Shown here one piece after another: positions 1-5,094 of a stretch of 5,094 bases of DNA. How positions within the stretch are numbered: the stretch's first letter is position 1; the number at the start of each line of letters is the position of its first letter. The notes under the pieces are model-generated. The model made no database searches, was not told the origin of the DNA, and worked only from the letters and a program-made list of their open reading frames with translations. Origin of the DNA: an uncultured Chloroflexota bacterium (GTDB taxonomy: Bacteria > Chloroflexota > Chloroflexia > Thermomicrobiales > UBA6265); the NCBI GenBank assembly GCA_937901745.1, contig CALGSZ010000040.1, forward strand, positions 1-5,094, written 5' to 3'. The translations under genes were made by a program, and so were the position numbers.

Positions 1-1
1 C

Positions 2-235
2 GACGAGGCCGACGATCTGGCTTCCGGGCGTGAGTTCTTCGAGTCTGACTCCTATCGGGCTCTCCTCCCGAGGCGAGCGTACAAGCGGATCCGCGCGCGC
101 GGCACGCGTAGCGGTCACGTCGCGCGTCGGCCCTCAAGCCTGACATCTGGAGCCGAACGAGACGAACGGATGTCGACGATGGCCGCGTCCCGTCTGCCGT
201 CTGAGCGGGCGGACTTGGCAAGATTAGCGCGCTAG
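2..235 (+). CDS. 3' end of an upstream gene (partial, unidentified)
   Basis: This frame is open from the left edge for 77 codons to a TAG at 233-235, so any start lies outside the window. The first 35 or so residues read like ordinary protein (for example REFFESDSYRALLPRR) with mostly G/C third positions. The rest is an Arg/Ser/Ala-rich tail with a weaker codon bias, so the true coding signal may lie mainly in the first half. The other two forward frames close at 31-33 and about 141-143, and the reverse frames give only Arg-rich shadow-like translations. The stop codon overlaps the AGGAGGA ribosome binding site of mcrB, which suggests one transcript and coupled translation. I do not recognise the family. 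If real, it may be a further component of the restriction locus, but that is inferred from position only. Confidence 0.45.
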   Translation, partial: DEADDLASGREFFESDSYRALLPRRAYKRIRARGTRSGHVARRPSSLTSGAERDERMSTMAASRLPSERADLARLAR

Positions 236-240
236 GAGGA
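234..240 (+). promoter_or_regulatory. Ribosome binding site of mcrB
   Basis: AGGAGGA is a near-perfect Shine-Dalgarno sequence, lying 12 bases before the GTG at 253. It is the main reason for choosing that GTG, because no other in-frame ATG, GTG or TTG occurs between the in-frame stop at 202-204 and 253. It overlaps the TAG that ends the upstream reading frame, so ribosomes finishing that frame could reinitiate here. No convincing promoter hexamers were found just upstream; TTGGCA at 215-220 has no matching -10 element. Confidence 0.7.
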
Positions 241-252
241 GCTGAGAGACCT

Positions 253-2880
253 GTGGCTAGAGCGACCTGGTGCGGACCTGAGATCTATGACGTGGCGTCC
301 CGCCTTGTCGAAACCTGCCTGCGCCGGGACGGCTCGCTGTTCTCGAGCGAGCGGACGATATGGACGCTCGACTTGGCCGAGACGCTCGAGGGGACGGTCG
401 GCGCACCCATTGAAGGAAAGGGCTCCTTCGTCGACAAGCTGGAGCGCCAGCTCGAGGGGCTCGAGGCTGATTCGGTCCAGCTAGCCGCGGAGCTGCTCTA
501 CGTCCAACTCCTCGCCGAGAGCGACACGTCCGGCGATACGAAGGTCGAGCACATCAACCGCGTCCTCGGCGTGGCGCCCGGAACCAGCTCCGTGCCGGAT
601 GAGCTCGTGAACGCTCTCCACGCCGGCGGCGTGGCCGCATACGGGGCCGGTAAGTCCTGGCGTGATGCCTACATGCGCTTCCTCGTGCGGTTCGTGATCG
701 CCTGGAAGTCGCTCGATGCCGAGGACGTCGAGCGGCGGCTCGCTTCGCCATGGGATTTCCGCGACCTCATCACCGACACTCGCGGCTCGACCGCCCCCAC
801 GGTCCCCGTGTGGAACCGGCAGAGCGCGCTGCAAGCGAACGCGCTCCTGCACCTGATCTTCCCCGAGACCTTCGAGTACATGATCGCCCCGAGCCACCGC
901 CAGAGGCTGACGGCGGCCTTCGCGAAGGCGCCAGGCGTGGCGGAGGCCGGCGACGACGAGGATCGCCAAATCCAGGCGATTCGAAAGGCGGCAACCGAGG
1001 CGCTGGGCCACGGCGTCGAGCTCTACTGGGACGCGTTTCACCGAGTCTGGAGCGACGATCCAAGCCCGCAGTGGACCGAGCTTGTCTCATGGGCGAAGCG
1101 GATCTTCGAGCGGGACGACTTCGACGAGAACGAGCGTGACTACAAGCTCGCCGTGGCCGACAAGGTCCGCGCTGCCCGCGAGGCCGTCGAGAGCGGGGCG
1201 TCGGATTGGCTGGAGCACCTCAGCGCGGCTTTCAAGGACAGCAAGAACAACCTGACCGACTGGCGAGCCCACGACAAGTTCCTCGGGTGGTGCGAGAGTC
1301 ACGCACTAGCCGCACGGGACGCCATCGCCCTCCTGTGGCAGGGCGAGGACGCTCGCGAAGGCCTCACACGGTTTCTCGCCGCCCTGCCGAGCGAGGCCGC
1401 CTCGGGTCCCGGCACGAGGCTGTCGATCGCAACTTTCCTCCTGTTGGGCAGGGATCCGACCGGTGCGCCGTTCTTCAAGTGGACGCCGTACTCGAGGCTG
1501 CGCCGGGCGCTCGGCCTGCCACCGCGACCGGAGGCAGACCTTGACCCCGAGGCCGTCTTCCGGCCGAACGAGCTAGCGGCCAAGCTCGGGATCGACGGCC
1601 GGCGGGTGCGGGACTTCCTTCGCGAGACCTATCCGCGCGAGGCCGAGGAGTACGGCGCCGACTGGTTGCTCACCTTCGACCAGGCCCAGGCTGTCTTCGC
1701 CCAGTTCGGGCAGGCCGAGGATGCCGACACGACGGTCGCCATTTACGCCGACTGGGTCGACCTCCTCGAGGAGCTGCTGCTGCGCCTGCTGGGCGAGGGC
1801 GTCCGGCTTCGCGACCTCCTCGATGCCCAGGGGATCGTCTGGTGGGTGACCACCGCGTCCCCCAAGGATTGGGGGGACGATGATCGGCGAGCCCTTGATG
1901 CTTTCCGCAGCGGGGGCGCAGGTCACCCGGAACACAAGCCAGCGGCCCCAGGGCGGAAGGCCGTCGACATCCCGTCCGCCACGGCGGAGCTTGCCACCGA
2001 GCTGCACCTCCCCCAGGACTGGCTGCAGCAGAACATCCTCGACCTGCTCGCCGAGAAGAAGCAGCTCATCTTCTACGGTCCGCCGGGAACCGGAAAGACC
2101 TTCGTCGCGAGGCACATCGGCCGTCATTTCGAGGAGAACGGCGGCCACATGCGGCTCGTCCAGTTCCACCCCTCCTACACGTACGAGGACTTCTTCGAGG
2201 GCTACCGGCCGGTCTCCGCAGACGGCGACAGCAGCGTGGCCTTCGAATTGGTTCCGGGCGCTCTGCGTGAGATCGCACGGCGTGCGGCCGAGCATCCCGA
2301 GCAGCCGCACCTGTTGATCGTCGATGAGATCAATCGCGGGAACATCGCCAAGGTCTTTGGGGAGCTCTACTTCCTGCTCGAGTACCGGACGGAGCGAATC
2401 GAGCTTCAGTATTCGCGTGAGGAGCAGTTCGAGCTGCCCGACAACCTCTTCCTGATCGGCACGATGAACACGGCCGATCGCTCCATTGCTCTGGTCGATA
2501 GCGCGCTCCGTCGCCGCTTCTACTTCGTCGGCTTCCTGCCAACGCGGGAGCCGGTGAAGAGCGTGCTGCGCAAATGGCTCGAGCGCCACGAGCTCGACCC
2601 CGAGCCAGCCGCGTTGCTCGACAAGTTGAACGAGGCCATCGGAGGCGACGACGACTTCTCGATCGGTCCCTCGTACTTCATGACGCCCGATGGCGGCGCC
2701 CCGCGCCTCGAACAGGTCTGGGAGCACGCGCTCAAGCCGCTGCTCGAGGAGCATTTCTACGGCGCCGACCGCGACATCGAGGCTGAGTTCGGCCTCAAGA
2801 GCCTGCGGCGCCGCCTGGCCGAGGAGGCCGACGCCACGACGGTCGCCGAGGAGCCGGCTGCGGATGATCGAGCCGATTGA
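253..2880 (+). CDS. mcrB: McrB-type AAA+ NTPase subunit of a modification-dependent restriction system
   Basis: This is the motor and recognition subunit of an McrBC complex: a ring NTPase (GTP in E. coli McrB) that binds target DNA and drives McrC cleavage. The C-terminal AAA+ domain (about residues 590-850) has Walker A GPPGTGKT 609-616, the family motif FHPSYTYEDFFEGYRP 638-653, Walker B LLIVDE 687-692 followed by INRGN, the McrB signature MNTADRS 738-744, RRRF 753-756 and IGPSYFM 804-810. The acidic tail is probably disordered. Residues 1-590 hold a helical module (SLFSSERTIWT from 28, QLAAELLY 76-83, NALLHLIFPETFE 196-208), LLLGRDPTGAPFF near 396-408, an HTH-like stretch 437-482 and DAQGIVWW 524-531. 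E. coli McrB is 459 residues, so this one is nearly twice as long. No EVE, SRA or YTH domain is obvious by eye. Start is GTG with a strong Shine-Dalgarno; mcrC overlaps the end. The family is clear, but the recognised modification is not. Confidence 0.93.
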   Translation: MARATWCGPEIYDVASRLVETCLRRDGSLFSSERTIWTLDLAETLEGTVGAPIEGKGSFVDKLERQLEGLEADSVQLAAELLYVQLLAESDTSGDTKVEHINRVLGVAPGTSSVPDELVNALHAGGVAAYGAGKSWRDAYMRFLVRFVIAWKSLDAEDVERRLASPWDFRDLITDTRGSTAPTVPVWNRQSALQANALLHLIFPETFEYMIAPSHRQRLTAAFAKAPGVAEAGDDEDRQIQAIRKAATEALGHGVELYWDAFHRVWSDDPSPQWTELVSWAKRIFERDDFDENERDYKLAVADKVRAAREAVESGASDWLEHLSAAFKDSKNNLTDWRAHDKFLGWCESHALAARDAIALLWQGEDAREGLTRFLAALPSEAASGPGTRLSIATFLLLGRDPTGAPFFKWTPYSRLRRALGLPPRPEADLDPEAVFRPNELAAKLGIDGRRVRDFLRETYPREAEEYGADWLLTFDQAQAVFAQFGQAEDADTTVAIYADWVDLLEELLLRLLGEGVRLRDLLDAQGIVWWVTTASPKDWGDDDRRALDAFRSGGAGHPEHKPAAPGRKAVDIPSATAELATELHLPQDWLQQNILDLLAEKKQLIFYGPPGTGKTFVARHIGRHFEENGGHMRLVQFHPSYTYEDFFEGYRPVSADGDSSVAFELVPGALREIARRAAEHPEQPHLLIVDEINRGNIAKVFGELYFLLEYRTERIELQYSREEQFELPDNLFLIGTMNTADRSIALVDSALRRRFYFVGFLPTREPVKSVLRKWLERHELDPEPAALLDKLNEAIGGDDDFSIGPSYFMTPDGGAPRLEQVWEHALKPLLEEHFYGADRDIEAEFGLKSLRRRLAEEADATTVAEEPAADDRAD
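1856..1879 (+). other. 8-bp perfect inverted repeat inside mcrB
   Basis: CGTCCCCC at 1856-1863 pairs perfectly with GGGGGACG at 1872-1879 around an 8-base loop, giving a GC-rich stem inside the coding sequence. It covers McrB residues of about 535-543, in the linker between the N-terminal modules and the AAA+ motor. It could slow ribosomes between domains or simply reflect base composition and the encoded SPKDWGDDD sequence. It has no T-tract, so it is not a normal terminator. Confidence 0.4.
2848..2853 (+). promoter_or_regulatory. Ribosome binding site of mcrC
   Basis: GAGGAG lies 10 bases before the ATG at 2864, within the last codons of mcrB. It supports starting McrC at 2864 rather than at the upstream in-frame ATG at 2690, whose extra 58 residues are a Ser/Arg-rich out-of-frame reading of the McrB coding sequence. 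Confidence 0.6.
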
Positions 2881-4066
2881 GGCCTGGTCAACCGCAATCC
2901 GCAAGCTGACGCCGGAACAGGCGCGACAAGTCGCCGACGGCGGTCTGGTCACGGTTGGGATCCACGAGCCGCCCGATAGCTGGCAGCTTGCGGCGGATTC
3001 CCGCGTCGGGGTTGTCGCCGGCAGCGATTGGGAGATCCGCGTAGTGCCCCGCCTGGCGATCCCCAAGCTCATGTTCCTGCTCGCCTACGCCGTCGACCAG
3101 GACGGCTGGCGCGATTCGATCACCGCGTTCCAGCGGGATCCGGACTTCTTCGCCGCAGCAGCCAGCGGGTTCGCCTTCCACGCATATCGCGCGATCGAGC
3201 CCGGGCCGCTACGCGGCTACGTCACCGTGGACGAGCGCTCCTACGCGCTGCGGGGCCGGCTGCGCGTCGCTGATCAGATAAACCGGTCGAGCGGCCTGCC
3301 GCTCCCGCTTGAGATTACGTACGACGACTACGCGCTCGACGTGCCCGAGAATCGCATCCTCCGGGGAGCGAGCGACCTGCTCCTCCGCTTCCCTCGGCTC
3401 CCAGCGACCGCGCGCAAGCGGCTCCTCCGCATCCGCGCGACCCTCGAGGATGTCGAGCCGGCCACGGGCCCTGTCCCGATGCCCCAGATCACAAGGCTGA
3501 ACCGTCGCTACGAGCCCGCGCTGCGCCTTGCCCTGCTCATCCTCGAACGGGCGTCGATCACCACGGAGAGAGGCGAGATCAGGTCGGTCTCGTTCGTCTT
3601 CGACATGAACCAGGTGTTCGAGGACTTCCTCTCCGCGGCACTGAGCGAGGCCCTTCGCCCACACGGAGGGATCGTCCGGCTCCAGTACCGGCGAGAGTTC
3701 CTGGATCACGAACAAGCGCTCCGGCTCAAGCCCGACATCACCTGGTGGCGGGGCGGCCGCATTCGTGCCGTAGTCGACGCCAAGTACAAGCAGCTCAAGG
3801 ACGAGCGGTTCCCCAATGCCGACGCGTATCAGATGCTCGGTTACTGCGCCGGACTTGGCCAGGAGCGCGGCTTTCTTGTATACGCGCGCGACGTCGATCA
3901 GCGGTCTCGCACCCATCGAATCCGGGATGGTCGAACTGTCCTCGAGGTTCGCGCCATCGATCTAGAGGCGTCGCCCGACCAGGTCCTGAAGCAAGTCGCG
4001 GATCTCGCCGGTGAGCTTGCTCGCGCGTCCCATCTCGAGGAATCGACCGAGGCTGCGGCGGCATAG
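2864..4066 (+). CDS. mcrC: McrC-type nuclease subunit (PD-(D/E)xK)
   Basis: This 400-residue protein is the endonuclease partner of McrB. In the known system McrC has no sequence recognition of its own; it docks on the McrB ring, stimulates its NTPase and cuts the DNA. The N-terminal half has typical McrC-family sequence: VVPRLAIPKLMFLLAYA at 60-76, a strand-rich GRLRVADQIN at 131-140, and PLEITYDDYALDVPENRIL at 148-166. The nuclease domain starts with FVFDMNQVFEDFL at 244-256. It carries the catalytic set Asp291 (LKPDITWW), Asp305 and Lys307 (VVDAKYK), then DAYQMLGY at 320-327. The Asp-Asp-x-Lys arrangement is the one known from E. coli McrC (348 aa), so the enzyme should be active. The ATG overlaps the mcrB end by 17 bases in the +1 frame, which points to coupled translation and matched amounts of the two subunits. 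No frameshift or truncation is seen. Confidence 0.93.
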   Translation: MIEPIEAWSTAIRKLTPEQARQVADGGLVTVGIHEPPDSWQLAADSRVGVVAGSDWEIRVVPRLAIPKLMFLLAYAVDQDGWRDSITAFQRDPDFFAAAASGFAFHAYRAIEPGPLRGYVTVDERSYALRGRLRVADQINRSSGLPLPLEITYDDYALDVPENRILRGASDLLLRFPRLPATARKRLLRIRATLEDVEPATGPVPMPQITRLNRRYEPALRLALLILERASITTERGEIRSVSFVFDMNQVFEDFLSAALSEALRPHGGIVRLQYRREFLDHEQALRLKPDITWWRGGRIRAVVDAKYKQLKDERFPNADAYQMLGYCAGLGQERGFLVYARDVDQRSRTHRIRDGRTVLEVRAIDLEASPDQVLKQVADLAGELARASHLEESTEAAAA

Positions 4067-4198
4067 GCAAATCGTTGTCCCCGGCGTCATTGATGGTGCC
4101 GCTCGGGTCGAGCGGGACGACGCGGCTGCGGGCGCCGGCATTGCCTGCAGCCCTCACCCGAGGCAAGGTCGACGCCCAGGCAGCGCGTGCTTTCGGAC
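4067..4198. other. Convergent intergenic gap with weak inverted repeats
   Basis: This gap separates the ends of mcrC and the convergent unknown gene. CCGCTC 4099-4104 pairs with GAGCGG 4110-4115 around a 5-base loop, and TTGCCT 4141-4146 pairs with AGGCAA 4161-4166 around a 14-base loop. Neither is followed by a T-tract on either strand. They may help end converging transcription, but both are short enough to arise by chance in GC-rich DNA. No coding potential is convincing here. Confidence 0.3.
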
Positions 4199-4594
4199 TC
4201 AGGCTCGTCGGGTCGCGTCGGTCGCTTCCAACGCGGAGAGCTCGCGCAGGACTCCACGCAGCCACCGCAATGTTCGGGGCTGGTTCGGAGCGATGTTCGG
4301 CCAGTGCCCGAGCAGCTCTTCGAGGCGCTCGCGGGTCGGGACGTGTGCCAGGATCTCCACCGGGCCGGCGACGCCGCGATGGAAGTCCTCGAGATTGCTC
4401 TCCTCCTCGCCGGTGAGGCGCTCGCAGGTCAGCTCGCCGGTCCCCGCGTACCAGCACACCCTGTAGCGCTCGTCGCCGTCGCGCCAGTCATGGCCGAGCT
4501 CCAGGGCGTCGCCTCCGCGCCGCCGGTCGCTATCGAGGAACTCGGCGTAGCGCGCGTAGATCTGGCGCGGGAGCGGTTCTCCTTCTACTGGCAT
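4199..4594 (-). CDS. Conserved-looking protein of unknown function, 131 aa
   Basis: I do not recognise a named family. The protein is soluble-looking, with no signal peptide or membrane segment. It begins with an amphipathic helix (IYARYAEFLDSDRRR, 12-26). A probable beta-hairpin region follows, rich in aromatics and charge (ALELGHDW, then ERYRVCWYAGTGELTCERL, about 30-60). The acidic NLEDFHRGVAGPVEIL segment comes next, and a helical end contains RLEELLGHWPNIAPNQPRTL. The mix of Trp, Tyr and His in ordered patterns is unlike a shadow frame. The ATG at 4594 is preferred because CCTCC at 4602-4606 reads as GGAGG on this strand, 7 bases upstream. A TTG at 4639 would add 15 residues without a comparable site. 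It is divergent from the XRE regulator and convergent with mcrC. It could be the regulator's target, or a partner in a toxin-antitoxin-like pair, but no toxin fold or active site is visible. Confidence 0.75.
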   Translation of the reverse strand: MPVEGEPLPRQIYARYAEFLDSDRRRGGDALELGHDWRDGDERYRVCWYAGTGELTCERLTGEEESNLEDFHRGVAGPVEILAHVPTRERLEELLGHWPNIAPNQPRTLRWLRGVLRELSALEATDATRRA

Positions 4595-4668
4595 GACCTC
4601 GCCTCCGGTCCCGTTCCTGGTGACTTGAGGTAAAAGCAAAGTACCGGACGGCTCGCAAGCGTCGGCGC
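4595..4668. promoter_or_regulatory. Divergent promoter/operator region
   Basis: This 74-base gap separates two divergent genes, so both promoters should lie in or near it. Its core, 4629-4645 (GGTAAAAGCAAAGTACC), is the most AT-rich stretch in the surrounding DNA and is bounded by the inverted arms GGTA and TACC. That makes it a plausible operator for the adjacent XRE regulator, although only 4 bases per arm match. For the minus strand, TTGCGA (plus 4653-4658) and TTTTAC (plus 4630-4635) are 17 bases apart but fit the -10 consensus poorly. TTGAGG at 4625-4630 is a possible -35 for the regulator, without a good -10. Hexamer assignments are tentative. Confidence 0.4.
4602..4606 (-). promoter_or_regulatory. 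Ribosome binding site of the unknown minus-strand gene
   Basis: On the minus strand this reads GGAGG, 7 bases before the ATG at 4594. The match and spacing are both good, and they decide the start in favour of 4594 over the TTG at 4639. Confidence 0.65.
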
Positions 4669-4914
4669 ATGGGTCGGCGCCTCGAGCCCCAGGAAGCTCT
4701 CGGTCGTGCCGTGCGCGAGCTGCGGGTCGAGCGGCGAATGACCCAGCGCGAACTCGCGCAGGCCGCCGACACCAACGAGACGTGGATCTCGCACATCGAG
4801 TCCGGCCGGACGAATCCGGCCTGGGGCACGGTCGCGCGGCTGTCCGCCGCCCTGGGCGTGCGTGTCTCGGAGCTGGCGGCGCGCGCCGAGCGGCTGGAGG
4901 GAGGCGAGCGCTAG
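4669..4914 (+). CDS. XRE-family helix-turn-helix transcriptional regulator
   Basis: This 81-residue protein consists almost entirely of one Cro/C1-type DNA-binding domain of five helices. Helix 1 is LGRAVRELRVERR (11-23). The helix-turn-helix is TQRELAQAADTNETWISHIESGRTNP (25-50); its recognition helix spans about NETWISHIE, and the ESGRTNP ending is diagnostic of the family. Helices 4-5 are VARLSAALGVRVSEL (55-69), followed by a short charged tail. There is no sensor or peptidase domain, so it is a minimal repressor-type protein, probably acting as a dimer. The ATG at 4669 keeps helix 1 whole. No Shine-Dalgarno precedes it, so the message may be leaderless or poorly translated; a GTG at 4711 would delete helix 1. 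It is divergent from the unknown gene and likely controls that gene and itself. Control of mcrBC is possible but unsupported. Confidence 0.88.
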   Translation: MGRRLEPQEALGRAVRELRVERRMTQRELAQAADTNETWISHIESGRTNPAWGTVARLSAALGVRVSELAARAERLEGGER

Positions 4915-4915
4915 A

Positions 4916-4931
4916 GGTCCGGCCCGGGACC
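4916..4931. other. Short hairpin just after the regulator stop codon
   Basis: GGTCC 4916-4920 pairs with GGACC 4927-4931 around the 6-base GC loop GGCCCG. It starts two bases after the TAG of the regulator, where a terminator would be expected, but it lacks a T-tract. It is a weak candidate for a factor-independent stop or an mRNA 3' end structure. Confidence 0.3.
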
Positions 4932-4978
4932 GAGCGGGAATCCTCCGTACGTCCAGTTCGCCTGCCTCGTCCAGGCTC

Positions 4979-5025
4979 ATTCGAGGTCCGATCGCGCCAG
5001 CGCTTCGGCGCAGGCTACCTCGAAT
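4979..5025. repeat. 47-base two-stem hairpin with TTCG loop
   Basis: ATTCGAGGT 4979-4987 is a perfect 9-base inverted match to ACCTCGAAT 5017-5025. Inside it, GCC-A-GCGC (4996-5003) pairs with GCGC-A-GGC (5008-5015) across a single A.A mismatch and is closed by TTCG at 5004-5007, giving a C(UUCG)G tetraloop, the most stable common type. The internal loop is asymmetric: 8 bases on the left and 1 on the right. No T-tract follows; GCCTTTCG starting near 5037 is the nearest T run. It could be a terminator-like or structured RNA element, or a protein-binding inverted repeat. Confidence 0.5.
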
Positions 5026-5094
5026 CGCGCCCGGCCGCCTTTCGCAACTAGGCAGGCACGCAGCTACGTGTTTGCCGCGCTGTAGCCGAAAGAA

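Larger units (their letters stand above)
4915..5094. other. Non-coding tail with successive inverted repeats
   Basis: No reading frame here looks like a gene; the frame running 4782-5051 overlaps the regulator and reads as an Arg/Gly/Pro-rich shadow. The stretch contains GGTCC/GGACC (4916-4931), GCCTG/CAGGC (4960-4964 with 4972-4976), the large hairpin at 4979-5025 and GCTAC/GTAGC (5063-5067 with 5082-5086). It may be a transcription-end region, a structured RNA, or the start of the control region of a gene beyond the window. Confidence 0.35.

Noticed and set aside
1880..2317. Out-of-frame ATG and 145-codon frame right after the G-run in mcrB
   Set aside because: The G-run resembles a ribosome binding site and looked like a possible nested gene. 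The product is Ser/Arg/Pro-rich and simply reads the AAA+ domain in another frame.
2690..2863. Upstream ATG that would extend McrC by 58 residues
   Set aside because: The extension is Ser/Arg/Ala-rich reading of mcrB in the wrong frame. The ATG at 2864 has a good Shine-Dalgarno and gives a normal McrC N-terminus.
1573..3072. Long minus-strand open frame (499 codons) across mcrB and the start of mcrC
   Set aside because: It is antisense to clear McrB motifs (Walker A and B, MNTADRS). Its translation is Leu/Val/Glu/Gly-rich with no domain pattern, typical of the reverse frame of a GC-rich gene.
3209..3916. Minus-strand open frame (235 codons) inside mcrC
   Set aside because: It lies fully antisense to the McrC nuclease domain with intact catalytic residues. 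No ribosome binding site or recognisable fold is seen.
4187..4633. Plus-strand open frame (148 codons) opposite the unknown minus-strand gene
   Set aside because: It has a low-complexity Ala/Val/Leu-rich translation, whereas the minus-strand reading has ordered aromatic and charged patterns plus a GGAGG site at the right distance.
4585..4980. Minus-strand frame (131 codons) opposite the regulator
   Set aside because: It is antisense to a clear XRE domain and overlaps the start and control region of the unknown gene; the translation has no protein-like pattern.
4979..5094. Possible tRNA or integration site suggested by TTCGAAT-like sequence
   Set aside because: No acceptor stem, anticodon arm or T-arm of proper spacing could be built on either strand, and no direct repeat of this stretch was seen elsewhere in the window.
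1..5094. CRISPR array, insertion sequence or transposase
   Set aside because: No regularly spaced repeats, terminal inverted repeats flanking a gene, or transposase-like protein were found.

Overview
The window is GC-rich throughout (roughly two thirds G+C by eye, with strongly G/C-biased third codon positions). It looks like chromosomal DNA from a high-GC bacterium. An actinobacterial origin is my best guess, from base composition, a GTG start and the style of the proteins; the sequence does not prove it.

Layout: (1) Bases 2-235 are open in one frame from the left edge to a TAG that runs into the ribosome binding site of the next gene. This is probably the 3' end of an upstream gene. (2) 253-2880 (+) encodes an 875-residue McrB-type AAA+ NTPase. 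Its C-terminal motor is complete (Walker A, Walker B, the McrB signature MNTADRS, arginine-rich RRRF). The N-terminal part of about 590 residues is far longer than in E. coli McrB (459 aa in total). (3) 2864-4066 (+) encodes a 400-residue McrC nuclease subunit whose start overlaps the end of mcrB by 17 bases. Its PD-(D/E)xK active site is intact. (4) 4067-4198 is a short gap with only weak inverted repeats. (5) 4199-4594 (-) encodes a 131-residue protein I cannot assign, convergent with mcrC. (6) 4595-4668 is a divergent control region with the most AT-rich core in the window. (7) 4669-4914 (+) encodes a small XRE-family helix-turn-helix regulator. (8) 4915-5094 has no convincing gene but contains several inverted repeats, including a 47-base two-stem hairpin capped by TTCG.

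How the genes work together: McrB and McrC form a modification-dependent (type IV-like) restriction complex. A nucleotide-driven McrB ring recognises DNA through its N-terminal part and drives cleavage by McrC. No methyltransferase is visible in the window, as expected for a system that attacks modified or otherwise foreign DNA. The divergent regulator and unknown protein look like a separate two-gene unit, probably autoregulated through the 74-base region between them. A role in defence for that pair is only suggested by position. The most unusual points are the composite McrB N-terminus with a possible internal DNA-binding segment, the upstream gene apparently coupled to mcrB, and the structured tail after the regulator.
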